Shown here: positions 13,701-25,930 of the stretch, piece after piece | Layout: each line of letters opens with the position of its first letter | Numbering within the stretch: position 1 is the stretch's first letter | Origin: Phoebastria nigripes | Lineage: Eukaryota > Chordata > Aves > Procellariiformes > Diomedeidae | Assembly: GCA_035582835.1 (NCBI GenBank) | Contig: JAYKAV010001787.1 | Coordinates: forward strand, 186,001 to 250,000 | DNA: 64,000 nucleotides | Reading direction: 5' to 3' | The notes under the pieces: generated by a model | The model's database searches: none | What the model was told of the DNA's origin: nothing | What the model saw: the letters and a program-made list of their open reading frames with translations, nothing else | Position numbers and translations under genes: made by a program

Positions 13701-14984
13701 GCAAAGGAAAATGCATGGTAAAAGGGACAGAAAAGCAGAAAGGTTCAAACCTAGATGGTCCTTGTCCAGCTTGCCACCTTCTGCCTCCTGCCTAAGTCTG
13801 CAGTTGCACTCAAAGCAGTCTGCAGCCAAGATACAAACCAATCCACAAGGGATTTCTTATAGGCTTTAATGGCAGCATACTATCCCTAGTGAGTAGGGCT
13901 GAATGTTCAGAATCAACCTCATTTTGATGCCTTTCTTCAAACAATGACTTACGGGATTTTACTGTTTGTGCTCTATCAGTATTTTCTTGGACCAAGGGCA
14001 GAGCGTATCACCTGTAATACCATTACTGAATTAACACTTGTAATTACAGCTAATAATAATAATAATCTTGAAGCCATTTGCCTATATAATTAGCCTCAAT
14101 CTTAAACTTCTTTCAGTTACTCTTGGCAAGCATGGCTGAACCCAAAAGCACAGAGCGGGCAGGAATCACTCCACCAAGTTTGTTATGCTTTGGCTCCAGT
14201 ACAAGCTACGGGGAATGCTATTAATAAACACCTTAACCTGCAGACAGTTGTCATGCAGAAGAATTGGTTACGCTGCTGAAACTGCACAGATGACAATAGG
14301 TAGGAAGAAAGAATAGGCTATAACTATTGCACATGCTTGGAAAAAAAATGTTGCGCCTTCAACAAGTATGAATACCTCGATATGTAGCCTGGATCCTGAG
14401 TTTTGCAAGATCATTCACTGTTGGTTTTACAAACAGAAAACGATTGTTGTGGGGTAGAAATCAGACAGAACATAGCATAGGACATATTACTGCNCTTAGA
14501 TATTTTCCGTGGATGATAAAGAGAGGTAATGGATTGTGACTGGCATGTCTGTGACCTTCTAAAAGCTTGCAAGTAGCTTTTAAGACCAAGGGAACATTCT
14601 TCTCTGCACAGTATCATAGAAAAAACTTCATTTTGTTAACTAGCTTTCCATTCATTAAAACTAAAAGAAAGAAAAACTAGTAGATAAGGGGGAAAAAATT
14701 CAGTGATTTAACTACAAGGTCTCATTGAAACTTTTGCACGCATGATCTATCACTGTTTGCTTTGTATACAACATGGATTTTTTTGCAATGGGTCAAATTG
14801 ATCAGGAAAAAAGGAAAGATTACACAAGATAATATTTGTTGCCAGAATGCCTCAGATTCTGGTTGGACCTTTGAATTTTGATTTTTTTTTTTCCCTTGCA
14901 GAGGAGTCAAAGAAAATTAAGGTGCTTAACAGCTTAATGTTATAGAGTGGTAGCAAGGGAGAAGAGAGCATATGTTCACTTATT
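4746..14984. other. Long non-coding stretch without a recognised gene
   Basis: About 10 kb of AT-rich DNA. A run of 16 A lies at 5298-5313, a TTTG-rich run near 9352-9371, and a short AAT repeat near 14051-14066. Short reading frames occur on both strands but have no splice context, no known motifs and no codon bias. No clear transposable element was recognised. It reads as intron or intergenic DNA. Confidence 0.55.
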
Positions 14985-15340
14985 TATAACAATATTGCGA
15001 AGTGTTCAACATATTTAAATCAGTGAGGCACGCATTCACCATATAATTTAATTAGCACTTATAGTAGATACCATAAATGTTTCTAATGCACACTTTCTAC
15101 ATGCAATTATAAATATCATGCTTATTTATAACAGCAAACTGACCAGAAGATGGCCCCATAGTGAATACAATACAACTTAAAATTCACTCAAGGGAATAGG
15201 CTGATGTCAAAAAGTGCAAGCTCTATTTATCAATCCTGAAAAGTACATTAGGTGGGTCTCTATGAAGGGGTAAAGTATTTATCATTGTAGTGCTCCAAAT
15301 TATTTTAAAATTCATTATGAAGTAGACTGAGCAGATACAT
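14985..15340. other. Dense AT-rich block, possible conserved regulatory element
   Basis: The block has several homeodomain-type cores (a TAATTTAATTAG motif near 15046) and repeated TTATTTATAAC-type words. It has no stop-free frame of note. This texture resembles vertebrate conserved non-coding elements, but conservation cannot be judged from one sequence. Confidence 0.25.
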
Positions 15341-16184
15341 AGATAATCACCAATCTACTTTATTTCCTTAAACTTTAAAACCAGAATAACTAATGCAAAT
15401 GAAAAGCCAACCTTACTCCCATGTTGTGTTGTTCAAAATTTGGTTTTCCCCAGGAAAAGAAAACTCAGTTTTAGGGGCCCAGTGGTCACTGATGAAACCC
15501 ATGAAAAAACTCCTGATAAATTCCCTGGATTTTGCTTCGTGCCCTCCTCTGGGCTGTCCTCAGAACAGCAGAGTCACAAACTTGTGCCTCCATTTCCACT
15601 ACAATTGACTGGAAAGAATCAAAAACCATTTCACAGCATTTATGAATGTGCTTCTTCCTTTACAACTACTATCCTGGGAAGCAGACTGTACATCTGCTAT
15701 CACCAGTGAAAATAAATAGATGCTCTTTCCTAGCTGGAATGGCACATGCCACTATTCTTCAAGCTTTGTGCATGTGCAGGACCACTTTTTTTTTGTGTCA
15801 ATCATTAGCACTGCCTAGGAAACAATAGTGCTATGTGAATGTGCTGCTATCTGGAAATAGGAGACATAATAATCTATGAAACGCAGTAGCTTTATACTTC
15901 AAGTAGGTGAAACTGCTGACTACAACAACAGTCTTATTTTCAAAAAGTAGAGGATTTAAAAAAAGAAATATTTGAGCAAAACAATTTAATTTGACTGGAA
16001 TCAATTATGGCACACTTTACACCACAACTNCATAAAGCCCTTTCTTACACATGTACAGGAAAAAATGGTGAATGAGAAGGGTTCTGACTGAAGGCATGGC
16101 ACAATAAGATCTGATACAGCTTCATAATATCACTTGAAATTAAATCACCACTTAAGGATATGATCTGGCTTATTTGGAATATTA

Positions 16185-16200
16185 AGTGATGTACATCACT
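16185..16200. repeat. 16-bp perfect palindrome
   Basis: AGTGATGTACATCACT equals its own reverse complement with no spacer. It could be a dimeric transcription-factor site or chance. Nothing nearby supports a specific function. Confidence 0.85.
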
Positions 16201-16991
16201 GTACCGCATTATAGATCCCATCTATGATGTGATATCAAACACATGCTACTCAATTATAACTTCTGCTCATGGCCTCATTTCTGGATGTTTTACTGAGGTT
16301 TCATGTCACCACAGGAATATTAGCCACCATGCCACCACAGCCTTTATCCCATCATGTCTACTGTCAGAGTGGGTGGGAGCAAAAGCCACTCCCATAGGTC
16401 ACCAGATATTACAATGTTTCTGAGATATTTGGAAAGAAAAAGAAACAAATAGAATGGCTTGTTAAGCAGTGCCAGTGCTCAGGGGAAAGAGGAATGAAGA
16501 ATGGTGGTGGCTCTCAGCAAATGGTGGCCGCATCTGCGAGAACAGACAGAGCAGGGAGGAGGAGAGGGTTAATCTGGAGAAGTTTGAAAGCAACAAAAAG
16601 ATGACTTCTTGCAATTGATGAAAGCCAATGGAAAGATGAATTTACATCCATCATATCATTTCTGTTTAACAGATATGTTTTGCACGGACTGAATGGGTAC
16701 CAGTGTCCTTTGGAAGCCATAAACCATGACAGGTAAGTTAAGACAGGCTTGCACCAGAGATACAGACATGATGGCAATAGAGACAACATAGTTTTGGGAG
16801 ACGTTGATGGATAGCAATATAATTTGGAATGGGTCAAGTCGGTGTAGAGGGAGATACTTGTTTTCATAGAGGACCAATTTCTCATTGGATGCTGACAGTC
16901 AATGTAAGGTTCACATGTTACCCTTAATGATACTTGAGGGTGGTGTTTTGAAAAGAGTTACTCTAAGATGATAATTATGATTTGTCCTTCT

Positions 16992-17005
16992 CACACACAC
17001 ACACA
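16992..17005. repeat. (CA)7 microsatellite
   Basis: Seven uninterrupted CA units, followed by T. It is short, so probably of low variability. Confidence 0.9.
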
Positions 17006-18962
17006 TCTTAACCAAGCTACATAAGATCAGAAGATCTGAACAGCCCAATTCATCAACATTGGGAAAAGGCAAGGCAATATTTTAGCTAAGTCTAGGGGAA
17101 AAAAGCACTAAAACCTCCACAAACTGTTCACTCCTCAATTCTATATGCTCCACAGGGTAGCTGTGTACCTCCATTGAAGCCACTGGCCATTTGACAATTA
17201 GAGACAAAGGATTTCTCAAAGACTCTTATTCTAACTCCATCCCCAGCTTTTAAATATTGAAGCAGAGGTAATCAAGATTAATAGAATGTAGAGTTTCTAC
17301 AATTAAGATATACTCTAGACAGGCAATAACATAATGTTTATTCAAACAAGAAAGAACAGTGCATCAATAATTATGACTTGAACCATTCATTTTAATTCAA
17401 AATCAGATAATGTTAAATATGCTGTACTCACTGCTGGGCATGAGGAATACCCTGCTGTCTAGACAAAAATTCTTCCTGAAGGAGGACTGTGATTCACCCT
17501 GGAGCTTTTGATCAACACATCCGAAGTGTAAACAAATGTTTCCTGAAGTAGAAAATTCTTATCACTTGTCACAACATAATTGCAGCTCTTCAGATTTCAG
17601 ATGACAACAGTACCTGCCTTGAAATTTCCTAAGTCCCGATCCCACACTGCTGTATTCCACAGCTGGTACCGTAGAGTCTAGCAACTGGCACCGCAATTAC
17701 CAAAAACACTCCATTGCCACCAAATAGCTCAGACCTAATCACCACAGCTGCCCATACCCTGTCATAGCAGAGAAAAATGTAATTTTTTGCTCCATGGGTT
17801 ACCACAGAAGGATGACCTTAAAGAAGCAGATGAGGAGTGGTGATTCCTACAGCAGACCTTTGGAGTGCAGGGGGTGGTGCGTTGGACCTGAATAATTCTG
17901 AGAGGAAAATCCAAATTACAAACTACTAAGTTACCAGCTCCACTCCATACTTCTACGGCTTTCCTGAGTGAAAGACTGAAGAGTAGAGTGTCAGGAAACA
18001 ACCATATTCTAGTGCAGAAGGTTACAAGCATCTTGAAGGAATATAATCTGAAATCCACCACATGAATTTTGAGGAACAGAAATCCTTTTGCATAGTTACT
18101 GTAGGCTTCAGCAGTCAAAACTTTCCCATAGCCAGTTGCTGTCAGTCTGGATACCAGACCTTCTGGAGGAATGGACCATTGCTAGAAGCCTCACAATCTA
18201 TTTGGAGTGAAAAGTCAGATTACAATTCCCCTTTGAAATGAATTTTAGAAGAAGCAGCCTTAAATAGTAAGCAGGCAGAAACTGTTAATTTTCTTAAAAT
18301 GAAGAATCGTTCAGAAGTCCCCATTATGCTACGCCGTATTTATAAGATAAGGAATATGCTAGCATAAAAGGACTAAAAGAATCATATGGGTAAAATTATA
18401 GAATTTCAGATTGCCAAACTACCAGATTAAAATCATCTTGCTGTAGTTGACTTTGAATGTTTTTTCAGCCTCCTGCCCCCCGCAACTCAAGAGAGGAAGC
18501 CTGACTTCCATATATTTAACTGATAATACTCCAAACCATTTTCCCTGGTACTAAAGAAAAATCACATATCTTTAGAAGCTTGAAAGGGAGTTTTGAAGAG
18601 GAAAGATGAAGACACAGAATGAAAAGACATTTGAAAGATGAAATTACCATTTAAAGATGTCAAAAAGTGAATATATGTAAAGTAAGTTTCTCAATTTCTT
18701 TATGAAGCAGTCAATAAGATCAGGTGCACGTTTTCCTCCCTTGATTCTTTGAAATATGGATTTTTTTTTTCCCCCTGTGATACAAGTGTTAATTTGGAGG
18801 TTCATTTAAAATTCATAAACCTGAAAATGGTAATATTTTCAGTTTGTATACTCACACAAAGAATAAGTTATTTCTTGAGCAGTTCAGGCAGTCGCAGACT
18901 TTATTCACTAGATGCAGCTAGTGTTTTTATTAGTTCATTCACATATCAATACTTGTAGACCA

Positions 18963-18986
18963 CACTTATTCCATCACTTATTCCAT
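18963..18986. repeat. 12-bp tandem duplication
   Basis: CACTTATTCCAT occurs twice head to tail without a mismatch, followed by a partial third start (CAC). This is a typical replication-slippage product. Confidence 0.9.
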
Positions 18987-21131
18987 CACCTATAGTCATC
19001 ACTCGACTTTTTGTGTTTACGTTTTCCTCCCAATACTAGGTGGCAATGATGGTTTTGTGCCTTTTATTAGCACTTCTTGAAATATATTTGCTCTCATACA
19101 TTTGTTCTTCAAATGAAGAGATTTGAACAGGATTTAAACAGAGATTAGGCTTATATATAACTAACAAGACCCAGTCAATGCTAAGGTCTGAATGTGGGTA
19201 AATACTCAGGGCTTGACCCCACCAGACTGTTATCCTACATTTGATGACTGCTATCTTGCTTCTCTGAAGCATCTTAGCTACATCTGACAATCCAGCCTGC
19301 ATACCCAGTTGCAATGCAGTCAGTTTGGTCAAGGAGCCTGAATTTCAAGAAATACTCCACACTGCCTTGGGCATGCAGTACCTGAACTGTGGGTAAGGGA
19401 GCCCTGTGAGACCCTCCACAGTCCTGGTCTTCTAGTGAGCACTCTGGCAGCATCCTGACCGCAGCCTGTAACAAGACCTTGGTGCATACCCTATTCCTGC
19501 AGGCCATGGTTTCTTCCAGACAGAAACTAATTTGGGGACAGAAACGCTGTGCGTGCAATATGCCCTGCTCCTTATCCAACTTTACCTAACCCAGAGTGGG
19601 CAAAGCCATAGGGCAGAGTTAAAGTTGCAAATAGATTTGAAGTGACAAGCTTATTGCCAAAACAGCTGCAATACCAGGTGGGAGTTTCAAAAGCTCTAGG
19701 TTAGAAGAACAGAGCCTGCTGAAATTTTCTTAAGGAATTTCATATATATATTAAAAAAAAACCAAACCACCAAACAAACAAAAAAACCCCATAAGCTAAC
19801 TTTGAATTGGCTTCCTCTGTGACTTGTGGCCATCCAGCCACACTACTATAGAGCAATGTTTGGTCTAGCATGCCTTGTTATTCAGCAGACAAGCACTGAT
19901 CACAACTTGTCCTTGCGCATCTAAGACATCTCTCAATATCTACCTGACTTTCTAATACTAGGAGAGTCTTGAGTTTTACCAAGATAAGTCTGTACAGAAA
20001 TACCATTTCTCACCAACACATTCTCCAGCCGTACAAGAGGGGTAGGTGTACAGGGACAGGTCAGGAGCAGGCCTTGTGTAAACTATCTTGCCTTAGCAAA
20101 ATCTATTTTTTAATTTTATTTTTATTTTTTGCAAGAGCCAGCTGAATCAAGTTGGTATGGCATTCAGGTGGGTTGCTGCAACTCTCATCTTGCTGGCTCC
20201 ACAAAGCAATCTCGAGAACCTCTGGACTATTTAATGTCCATTTCTTCCTGTTATGTGCTCCCCAGTCTCTGATGTGTGCCTGGTAGTGGTAAAAATGTGT
20301 AACACCAACAGATGACTCCAGCTGAAGAAGGACTTCAGCATCAAAAGAAGCTCCACCCCCAGAGACTATTTAATTCCTACTCCACCTACTTAATTCCTGC
20401 CTCATTCATAGAGTTGCCTTCCTTTGTCCCCAAAAGCCCTTTATGAAATTACATCTTGGTAGGATTTTCTTCCACAAAAGCAATGGAGAGTTTCTCTGCC
20501 AGACATCAGCATAGCTTTCTTTAAGACCTTCACTTTTCAAACCAATGCTTATGCAAGCATTCACAAAAACTACAGAAATCAGAACGGGGTTACTGATAGA
20601 GTTTCAAAAGAGGTCACTCAACCATACCTAAGTAACTTTTTAAATTAAGTATTGAACAGTGGGTAGATTACAAGAAGATGGCAGAGCAGATAGAGGATAG
20701 CATTAGAGATGCAAAGAGAAACTTTGAAAATAGAAGTTGAAAGCCATGCTAAATACAACATTTTTTCAATACTACAAATTAAGAGATCAGGGAAGGGGAA
20801 AATGAGAACATTACGGGCCAGAATAACAAACTGAATCACTTAGGATGGCAAAATGCCTGAACTATTACATTATTGCATTCTCAATACATTTGCAAAAGGG
20901 AATGATAAAAAGTGGTCTTTGACCTAGCAGCGATCTATAGTTACATAAGGCTACAAATAGCAAGATGAGAATTTACTGCGAAAAACTCACAATTAAATGT
21001 GTGCCAGAAACCTAACACGTGCTACCTGCCTCTGATCAGAGGCAGCAATAAAGTCCTTGCGTTTTGTGTATTATTACTCCTTGTTCAGCTGTATTTCTGT
21101 TAGTCTCTGATGTAAGGAGACACATACATTG

Positions 21132-21205
21132 TGCTATGTCAGGTCATGTCAAGTCCCATCAAGTCATATGATGTAACACAGGCTGATGTAACCTGACATG
21201 GTGCA
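21132..21205. repeat. Imperfect inverted repeat around GTCA-rich repeats
   Basis: ATGTCAGGT on the left and ACCTGACAT on the right are exact reverse complements, about 45 bases apart. Between them are degenerate repeats of GTCA-type words (GGTCATGTCAAG, ATCAAGTCAT). The structure could fold as a weak hairpin or offer clustered half-sites for bZIP or nuclear-receptor proteins. Function unknown. Confidence 0.6.
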
Positions 21206-22849
21206 TATTAGTGGCAATGGAAAAAGCCTAAATGCCAAGCCATTTTCAATAAATACACTCCATGTGCTGGTGCACAGCAAGACCCAGATGGGGCTTTATC
21301 CTGCAGCTCTGCAAAAATACCAGTCACAGAAAGCTGTGGAGGTTCAGAGAGACGGAAAAAAAATTTCATAAAACACATTCTGCAGAAGCAGGCATCTATT
21401 GGCATTTGTGTCCAGAGCTATTAAGCGTGATGTAGAGACCCTATGAATTAAGAAAATTTAATTTATGAATGAATTCGTTTCCAAGACTGTTAAAATAATC
21501 CCATGCAGCTCTGCAATAAATGCGGCAATGGAAACAGCTGATCAGCTGTATTTAAGCTCAAGATGAACTTTCTCTTCTCCCCCATCCCTGTTTCTGTTAC
21601 CCATTGCTGTTGCTCCATTAGCACCATGGGTTTCTTTGGGTACATCCTAGTGACAATCTGCAGAGATATAGACTGTGTTTGGGTATGACCTTTCAACTTC
21701 GTCTACCCATGTGCAGCCTACCCAAAATCTAGCCTGAGGAACTGAACTGATTCAGTCTCTTTCTGCATTTACATTTCTGAGAGGTGCCTTCTTATTGTTA
21801 CATGACAGCATCAGGTTCAGATGGAAAGAACAGTACCTAGAAGTGAAAAGTATGCCAGGGGAGGAAGATAGCTCAACAGAATATGAACCTGAAAAGCATC
21901 TGGGTTCACTGGCCCTGTCAGTGCGTGTAAGGCAATTACAGTAACATTGATGTTCTTTTCATCATGCAAAAAACTCCAACACACGCAACTCAATTGTCAA
22001 ATCTTGGAAAAGACTTCCCCCATTCCTCATTTGAACGGTTTGATAACAGGCTCGGCTATGTCCCATTGCTTTCAATTGTGTCCTCAGTGTCTTATGGAGA
22101 CATACAGCTGTACAGGGACAGGTGAGAAGTGCTCCATCATGCCTGTCCTTGGCTCAACCACTGCCTCCTTTGGGAAACAGGGTGGCAATTAGGAGCCCTA
22201 CAGACAGCACATTTGTAACAGCAGAAGGTAATTCTCTGAGGACTAGTACAGGCCCTCTGTAATTCTAAGAGACTCACCCTGCCTCAGTTTTTGAATATCT
22301 ACATAAGGCATAGCCCCTACGCAGTTTGCCTACGCAGTATTTATACATGAGAACTCTTTGCCATTTGGGCGTTTACGTTGACTTAGAGGTGCAGTGAAGA
22401 AACAAAGAGATCAAAGCTCATCAAACTGAGTGCTTGCATAACGTTGTGGGATTGGACCATGCATCGCTTGGAGAATCACAAACAGGTGGAAAGCCTTGGC
22501 AGGTACAAGACTTCAGTCCTTTCAAAGACTGTTAGCAACTTTTCAAAGAGAAAAGGATAACTAAAATACACTGCACAGAGCCTTCCTTCTCATCCATATT
22601 AAAAGCTGCCCCACAGGTCTTCACCACATGGATATTTTTTTTATAGAGCATTCAAAGAGAAGAATAATACTTTTGTCCTCAACTTTGCCATGAACAAAAT
22701 TCAACTACTTCAATAATGCTTTAAATATTTAAGTAGTATTGCTAAGGAAAATTTTATTGAGGGTAAGCATCTGCTCCTTACAGCAAGTTGCTCACTGCTT
22801 AAGCAAACACCTTTCCCAGCCACTTTTCAAGAACCAGTTCGAAAGGGCC

Positions 22850-23110
22850 AAAGGTGAATTTTGGCATCAACGATGATTTATTCGTGCAAAACAGTTTAAA
22901 TGCAAGCAATACATTCCTGTCACCCAGACAGCTGACAAAATGTCAGTCGCCTTTATCAATTGTTTCAGTACCTCCTGTCAGCTGCCATCAATCTTTGAAA
23001 TAAACGCTATAAATAAAACTGCATAGGCAAATGGCTGCCAAATAAACCACGGGTTTAGCACATTTCACCTATTATGCAATTTGGTGCCAATGGTTATTTT
23101 GATCAGAAGC
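22850..23110. promoter_or_regulatory. Enhancer-like block with an exact inverted repeat
   Basis: CAGCTGACA (22929-22937) and TGTCAGCTG (22976-22984) are exact reverse complements, each combining an E-box (CAGCTG) with a TGACA/TGTCA word as bound by MEIS/TGIF-type TALE homeodomain proteins. Further TGTCAG and CTGTCA words lie at 22941 and 22917. The right half has TTTATCAATTG, AAATAAACGCTATAAATAAA and AATAAACC words typical of HOX/PBX or forkhead sites. There is no reading frame. The texture is that of a vertebrate developmental enhancer, which is inference without an alignment. Confidence 0.35.
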
Positions 23111-23199
23111 CTAAATTCAAAGTGAATAGAGAGCTTCAGCCAGAGAGGAGGCAAGGCACATCATGATACATATACTTTTTTTTAATATGCCCAGCAGGA

Positions 23200-23551
23200 A
23201 AGCATCCCTTGACCACCTCAGTCTCACCATCAGGTGGACTGGCCACAGCGGCATGCTCCTGAAACCTGCCCTGTGCCCGTGCACCAGAGCAAAACTTCAC
23301 TCTTGTCTTGGGCAGAACAGAGGGAGAGGTGAACCTGAATTAGAAACATGGAGAGTGGCACAGGTGAAGAAGACGGGGGCAGCTCGGCTGGGTCTGCAGG
23401 ACCACAAAGGTCAGATGTGATGGGGGAAGCCACCGGGCTCCAGGCAGTGCCCAGGTGATGCCCTCACCCCACTTGCAGACCCCCAAAGCACACCCCCCAG
23501 CTGCTCAGACCTCCACCTCAGACCTCCTGCACTACCCAGGAGTTCCCACCA
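23200..23551 (-). other. GC-rich segment downstream of the minus-strand promoter candidate
   Basis: C- and G-rich sequence that would be the first transcribed region if the promoter at 23552-23681 fires leftward. A minus-strand frame at 23230-23433 is open but has no ATG, and a GGTGAG donor-like word occurs near 23463. No protein family recognised. Confidence 0.25.
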
Positions 23552-23681
23552 CACTGAGAAGACCTGCTCCAAGCTCTCCCTTATACAACCACCCCAGGGG
23601 CGGGGCCAAGGGTGGGGGACCGCCCCTTAAAGGTGCAGGGGCCATTTCCCACTTGCCCAGCCAGCCTCATTTGCTCATTGG
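23552..23681 (-). promoter_or_regulatory. Candidate minus-strand TATA promoter with GC and CCAAT boxes
   Basis: Reading the minus strand 5' to 3', there is a CCAAT box (ATTGG on plus, 23677-23681), a GGGGCGG GC box (23620-23628), a second GC box (GGGGCGGGGCC on plus, 23597-23607) and a TATAAG box (23580-23585). The order and spacing fit a pol II promoter with a start about 30 bases further left, near 23552. The segment is GC-rich in an AT-rich region. Just upstream lie the palindromic E-box CCACATGTGG (23704-23713) and a CAAGATGG word (23722-23729) similar to a YY1 site. It may be the promoter of a host gene, of a non-coding RNA or of an unrecognised LTR. Transcription data would decide. Confidence 0.38.
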
Positions 23682-23739
23682 AGGGGCGAGGGAGAACAGT
23701 GCTCCACATGTGGCAGAAGGTCAAGATGGGGATTAATAG

Positions 23740-24847
23740 TGGGGGAAAAAAATTATAAAGGTGCCTTTTCGAAGTTTCTTATTTTTTAAACCTCTAGGAA
23801 AGGTGATTTAAGAAAAAGGTGAGGCCATTGTTCTCAAGAACATAAGTAAGGAGATGAAGATGAGTTTATAGTACAATACAATACATCTGATAGAAGCATT
23901 TTATAACTATACACTCATATACATCAGCAGCCATCAGGTGCTCCTTTCCTAATTCTTTATAGACAAGTCTTTCACAGAAAAAAAAATCCACCTGTTTTCT
24001 TCCTGCCTCATCTGCCATCTTTCCACTGTCATGTAGTCAGCACAAGGGGACCCAAAAAATAAATGGTGGGATAGCACCTTTCCAAAACCAGGTGAATGTT
24101 ATAATGGCTAAGGTACAGAGGTAGATTGCAAACCCGCCTGCAGAAAGCAAATACTGAGTGTAGATTGCAACCCTTTTCCTCATTTCAAGCCCCATGCATA
24201 TTTAGTTTCCACCTTGCAAGGTAGTATCTAGTTATTGGCTGAATTGCCAATTGTCTTTAAATCCTTACAGATGTCATTGCACAGCTCCCAACCTAAATAA
24301 TAAAAATATCCTGCGGAGTATGACAAGGATCTATTGTTATTGAGGGGATTGATGTAGCAGTGCAGAAACCCTATGGTAAAACAGTCTTAATATCCAACTT
24401 AATGTTATAAGGACTACCAAACCATACTGATTTCAGAGGCTTCCCCCTACTCTTCGTCTTTTCAGGCTGTGGCTGTAACACTTTGGGAGCTGTTTAAATG
24501 TCAATGGCCCCAGATTTCAAAGTGGCACTGCACAATTGTCCAGCTGCAGCTGGAGGCTGCAAGAAGCAAAAGGAACAATATTTTTCCATGGGATGATTAG
24601 CTCTTGGATGTTAGGAAGGATGAATAATACTCAGCGCTCACATCTTAACCCCAGCAGGGTTAAGTACATTATGGTCCTTGAGTGTCTCAGAATAGAAGTC
24701 CACAAAACACTCTGAAGGTGACTGCACCTACAGGCAGGAGAGGGAGAGTTTGAAGGCTAGTCACTGAATGAGGCTTTTATTTCTTGTGAATACAGGTGAA
24801 ATCAAGACCAAGAGTGAGTGTGATAGAAATCAGGAAACAGCATGCAT
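23740..24847. other. Non-coding stretch
   Basis: No gene, repeat or RNA recognised. It is AT-rich and lies between the promoter-like segment and the long minus-strand frame. Confidence 0.5.
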
Positions 24848-25576
24848 TTAAACTGGTCTGGAAACATTTTCCAATGTCCAGATCTGGGTATATTGCGTAC
24901 TTTTTCCATACACTGGGTGGGAAACTGAGCACCAAGTGCAGGAGATGACTGCGTTCCAGTAAGTCCCTAAAAAACAGGGATAGCAGGTCTGCACTGTGCA
25001 CTGTGGAGCACACCTGCCTTTTGGTTCAGTCACAGCCAAAGAACAACAATTCTTGTGAGTCCTGTGGCTCTGCTCAAGGATGAGATAAAGAAAAATGTGG
25101 CACAACCATAAACGGAAGGGCAGTAAGTATGACGCCAAAGATGTGTAGCATGGCTCCATCATACAATGGTAGTTGCATTTTGAGCTAGGAGGAGGATCAG
25201 CACAGCACTGGGTTTGGTTCAGAGTTGGAGAGATGTGGAAGATAACCTCTGCAGAGCCAGGGAGCTTTCCAGAAGCATAGATTATGCAGCAGATGTCTAA
25301 GCTCAAACATGTCCAGGAAAGGGTGTAGTCCCTAAAGGGGTTACAACTGCTCTTAGGCATTATACCTCCTGTGCTCTCTGGACATAACCAATCTGGTCCT
25401 TTTGGCAGTTTCCAACCTCCATGAAACCCAGCATCTACTCCAAAGACTGAAATATTCAAACATGATTCACAGAGCTTTTTATGGCAAGCCCACTTCCATC
25501 CTGTGCTTGGCGCAGCTGGTGGGACTAACCCAGGAGGGCTTGGAAAGCGCACCATGCCACAGAAACACTTACCCAT
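24848..25576 (-). other. 242-codon open reading frame of unknown status
   Basis: The frame begins with ATG (25574-25576) in a good Kozak setting (G at -3, G at +4) and ends at TAA (24848-24850). At this base composition a frame this long is unlikely by chance in 64 kb. The predicted protein has about 24 cysteines (10 percent), three N-glycosylation sequons (NIS, NQT, NVS) and one hydrophobic segment around residues 147-165 (SYLLPFRLWLCHIFLYLIL). It lacks an obvious N-terminal signal peptide. The mix of cysteines, sequons and a PKGPDWLC word vaguely recalls secreted or viral envelope proteins, but I see no pol, gag or LTR beside it and do not assign it. The ATGG is followed by GTAAGT, a strong splice-donor word, so this could equally be an exon end. 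It may still be chance. Confidence 0.2.
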
Positions 25577-25867
25577 GACTCCTTAACTCACACAGACACA
25601 CTTCTGGTGCATCTATCTGACTGTCATATGCAGCAGAATATGACATATCCATTAGGCAGAACTGGCACCATGTTCTTGCTGGAGCTGTTTGGCTTGCTTT
25701 CACAGCATCATTTTGGCAGGATTCCTTTGGCCCATCTAAGTGCAGATTTGGAGAGGAGACACTTACAACGTGTGTCTGCTGGTCCAGGAAAAAGCCAAAT
25801 TCCCTTTTCCATGGATGAGTTCTCTGATTATTATTATTATTTCTATCTATTGCCTGTAAAAATCAGA

Positions 25868-25930
25868 GTGAAATCCTGGTCCCATGGAAACCAATGGCAA
25901 AACTCTACTGATATCACCATGGCCAAGGTT
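25868..25930. repeat. Relic of an old amniote hairpin-type repeat
   Basis: GTGAAATCCTGGTCCCATGG followed by CCAATGGCAAAACTC and CACCATGGCCAAGG matches, from memory, an ancient dispersed repeat of reptiles and birds built as an imperfect palindrome (the left and right ends pair). I cannot give a library name. The plus-strand frame running across this segment is therefore not treated as a gene. Confidence 0.45.

Larger units (their letters stand above)
15341..22849. other. Non-coding stretch with small repeats only
   Basis: No gene recognised. It contains the palindrome at 16185-16200, a short CA microsatellite at 16992-17005, a 12-bp tandem duplication at 18963-18986 and a weak inverted repeat at 21132-21205, each listed separately. 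A stretch near 22230-22310 recalls the core of a MIR SINE (CTGCCTCAGTTT word) but is too diverged to call. Confidence 0.5.

Noticed and set aside
13371..13841. 156-codon minus-strand open frame
   Set aside because: The plus strand is purine-rich here, which removes stop codons from the opposite strand. No domain, splice structure or codon bias was seen.
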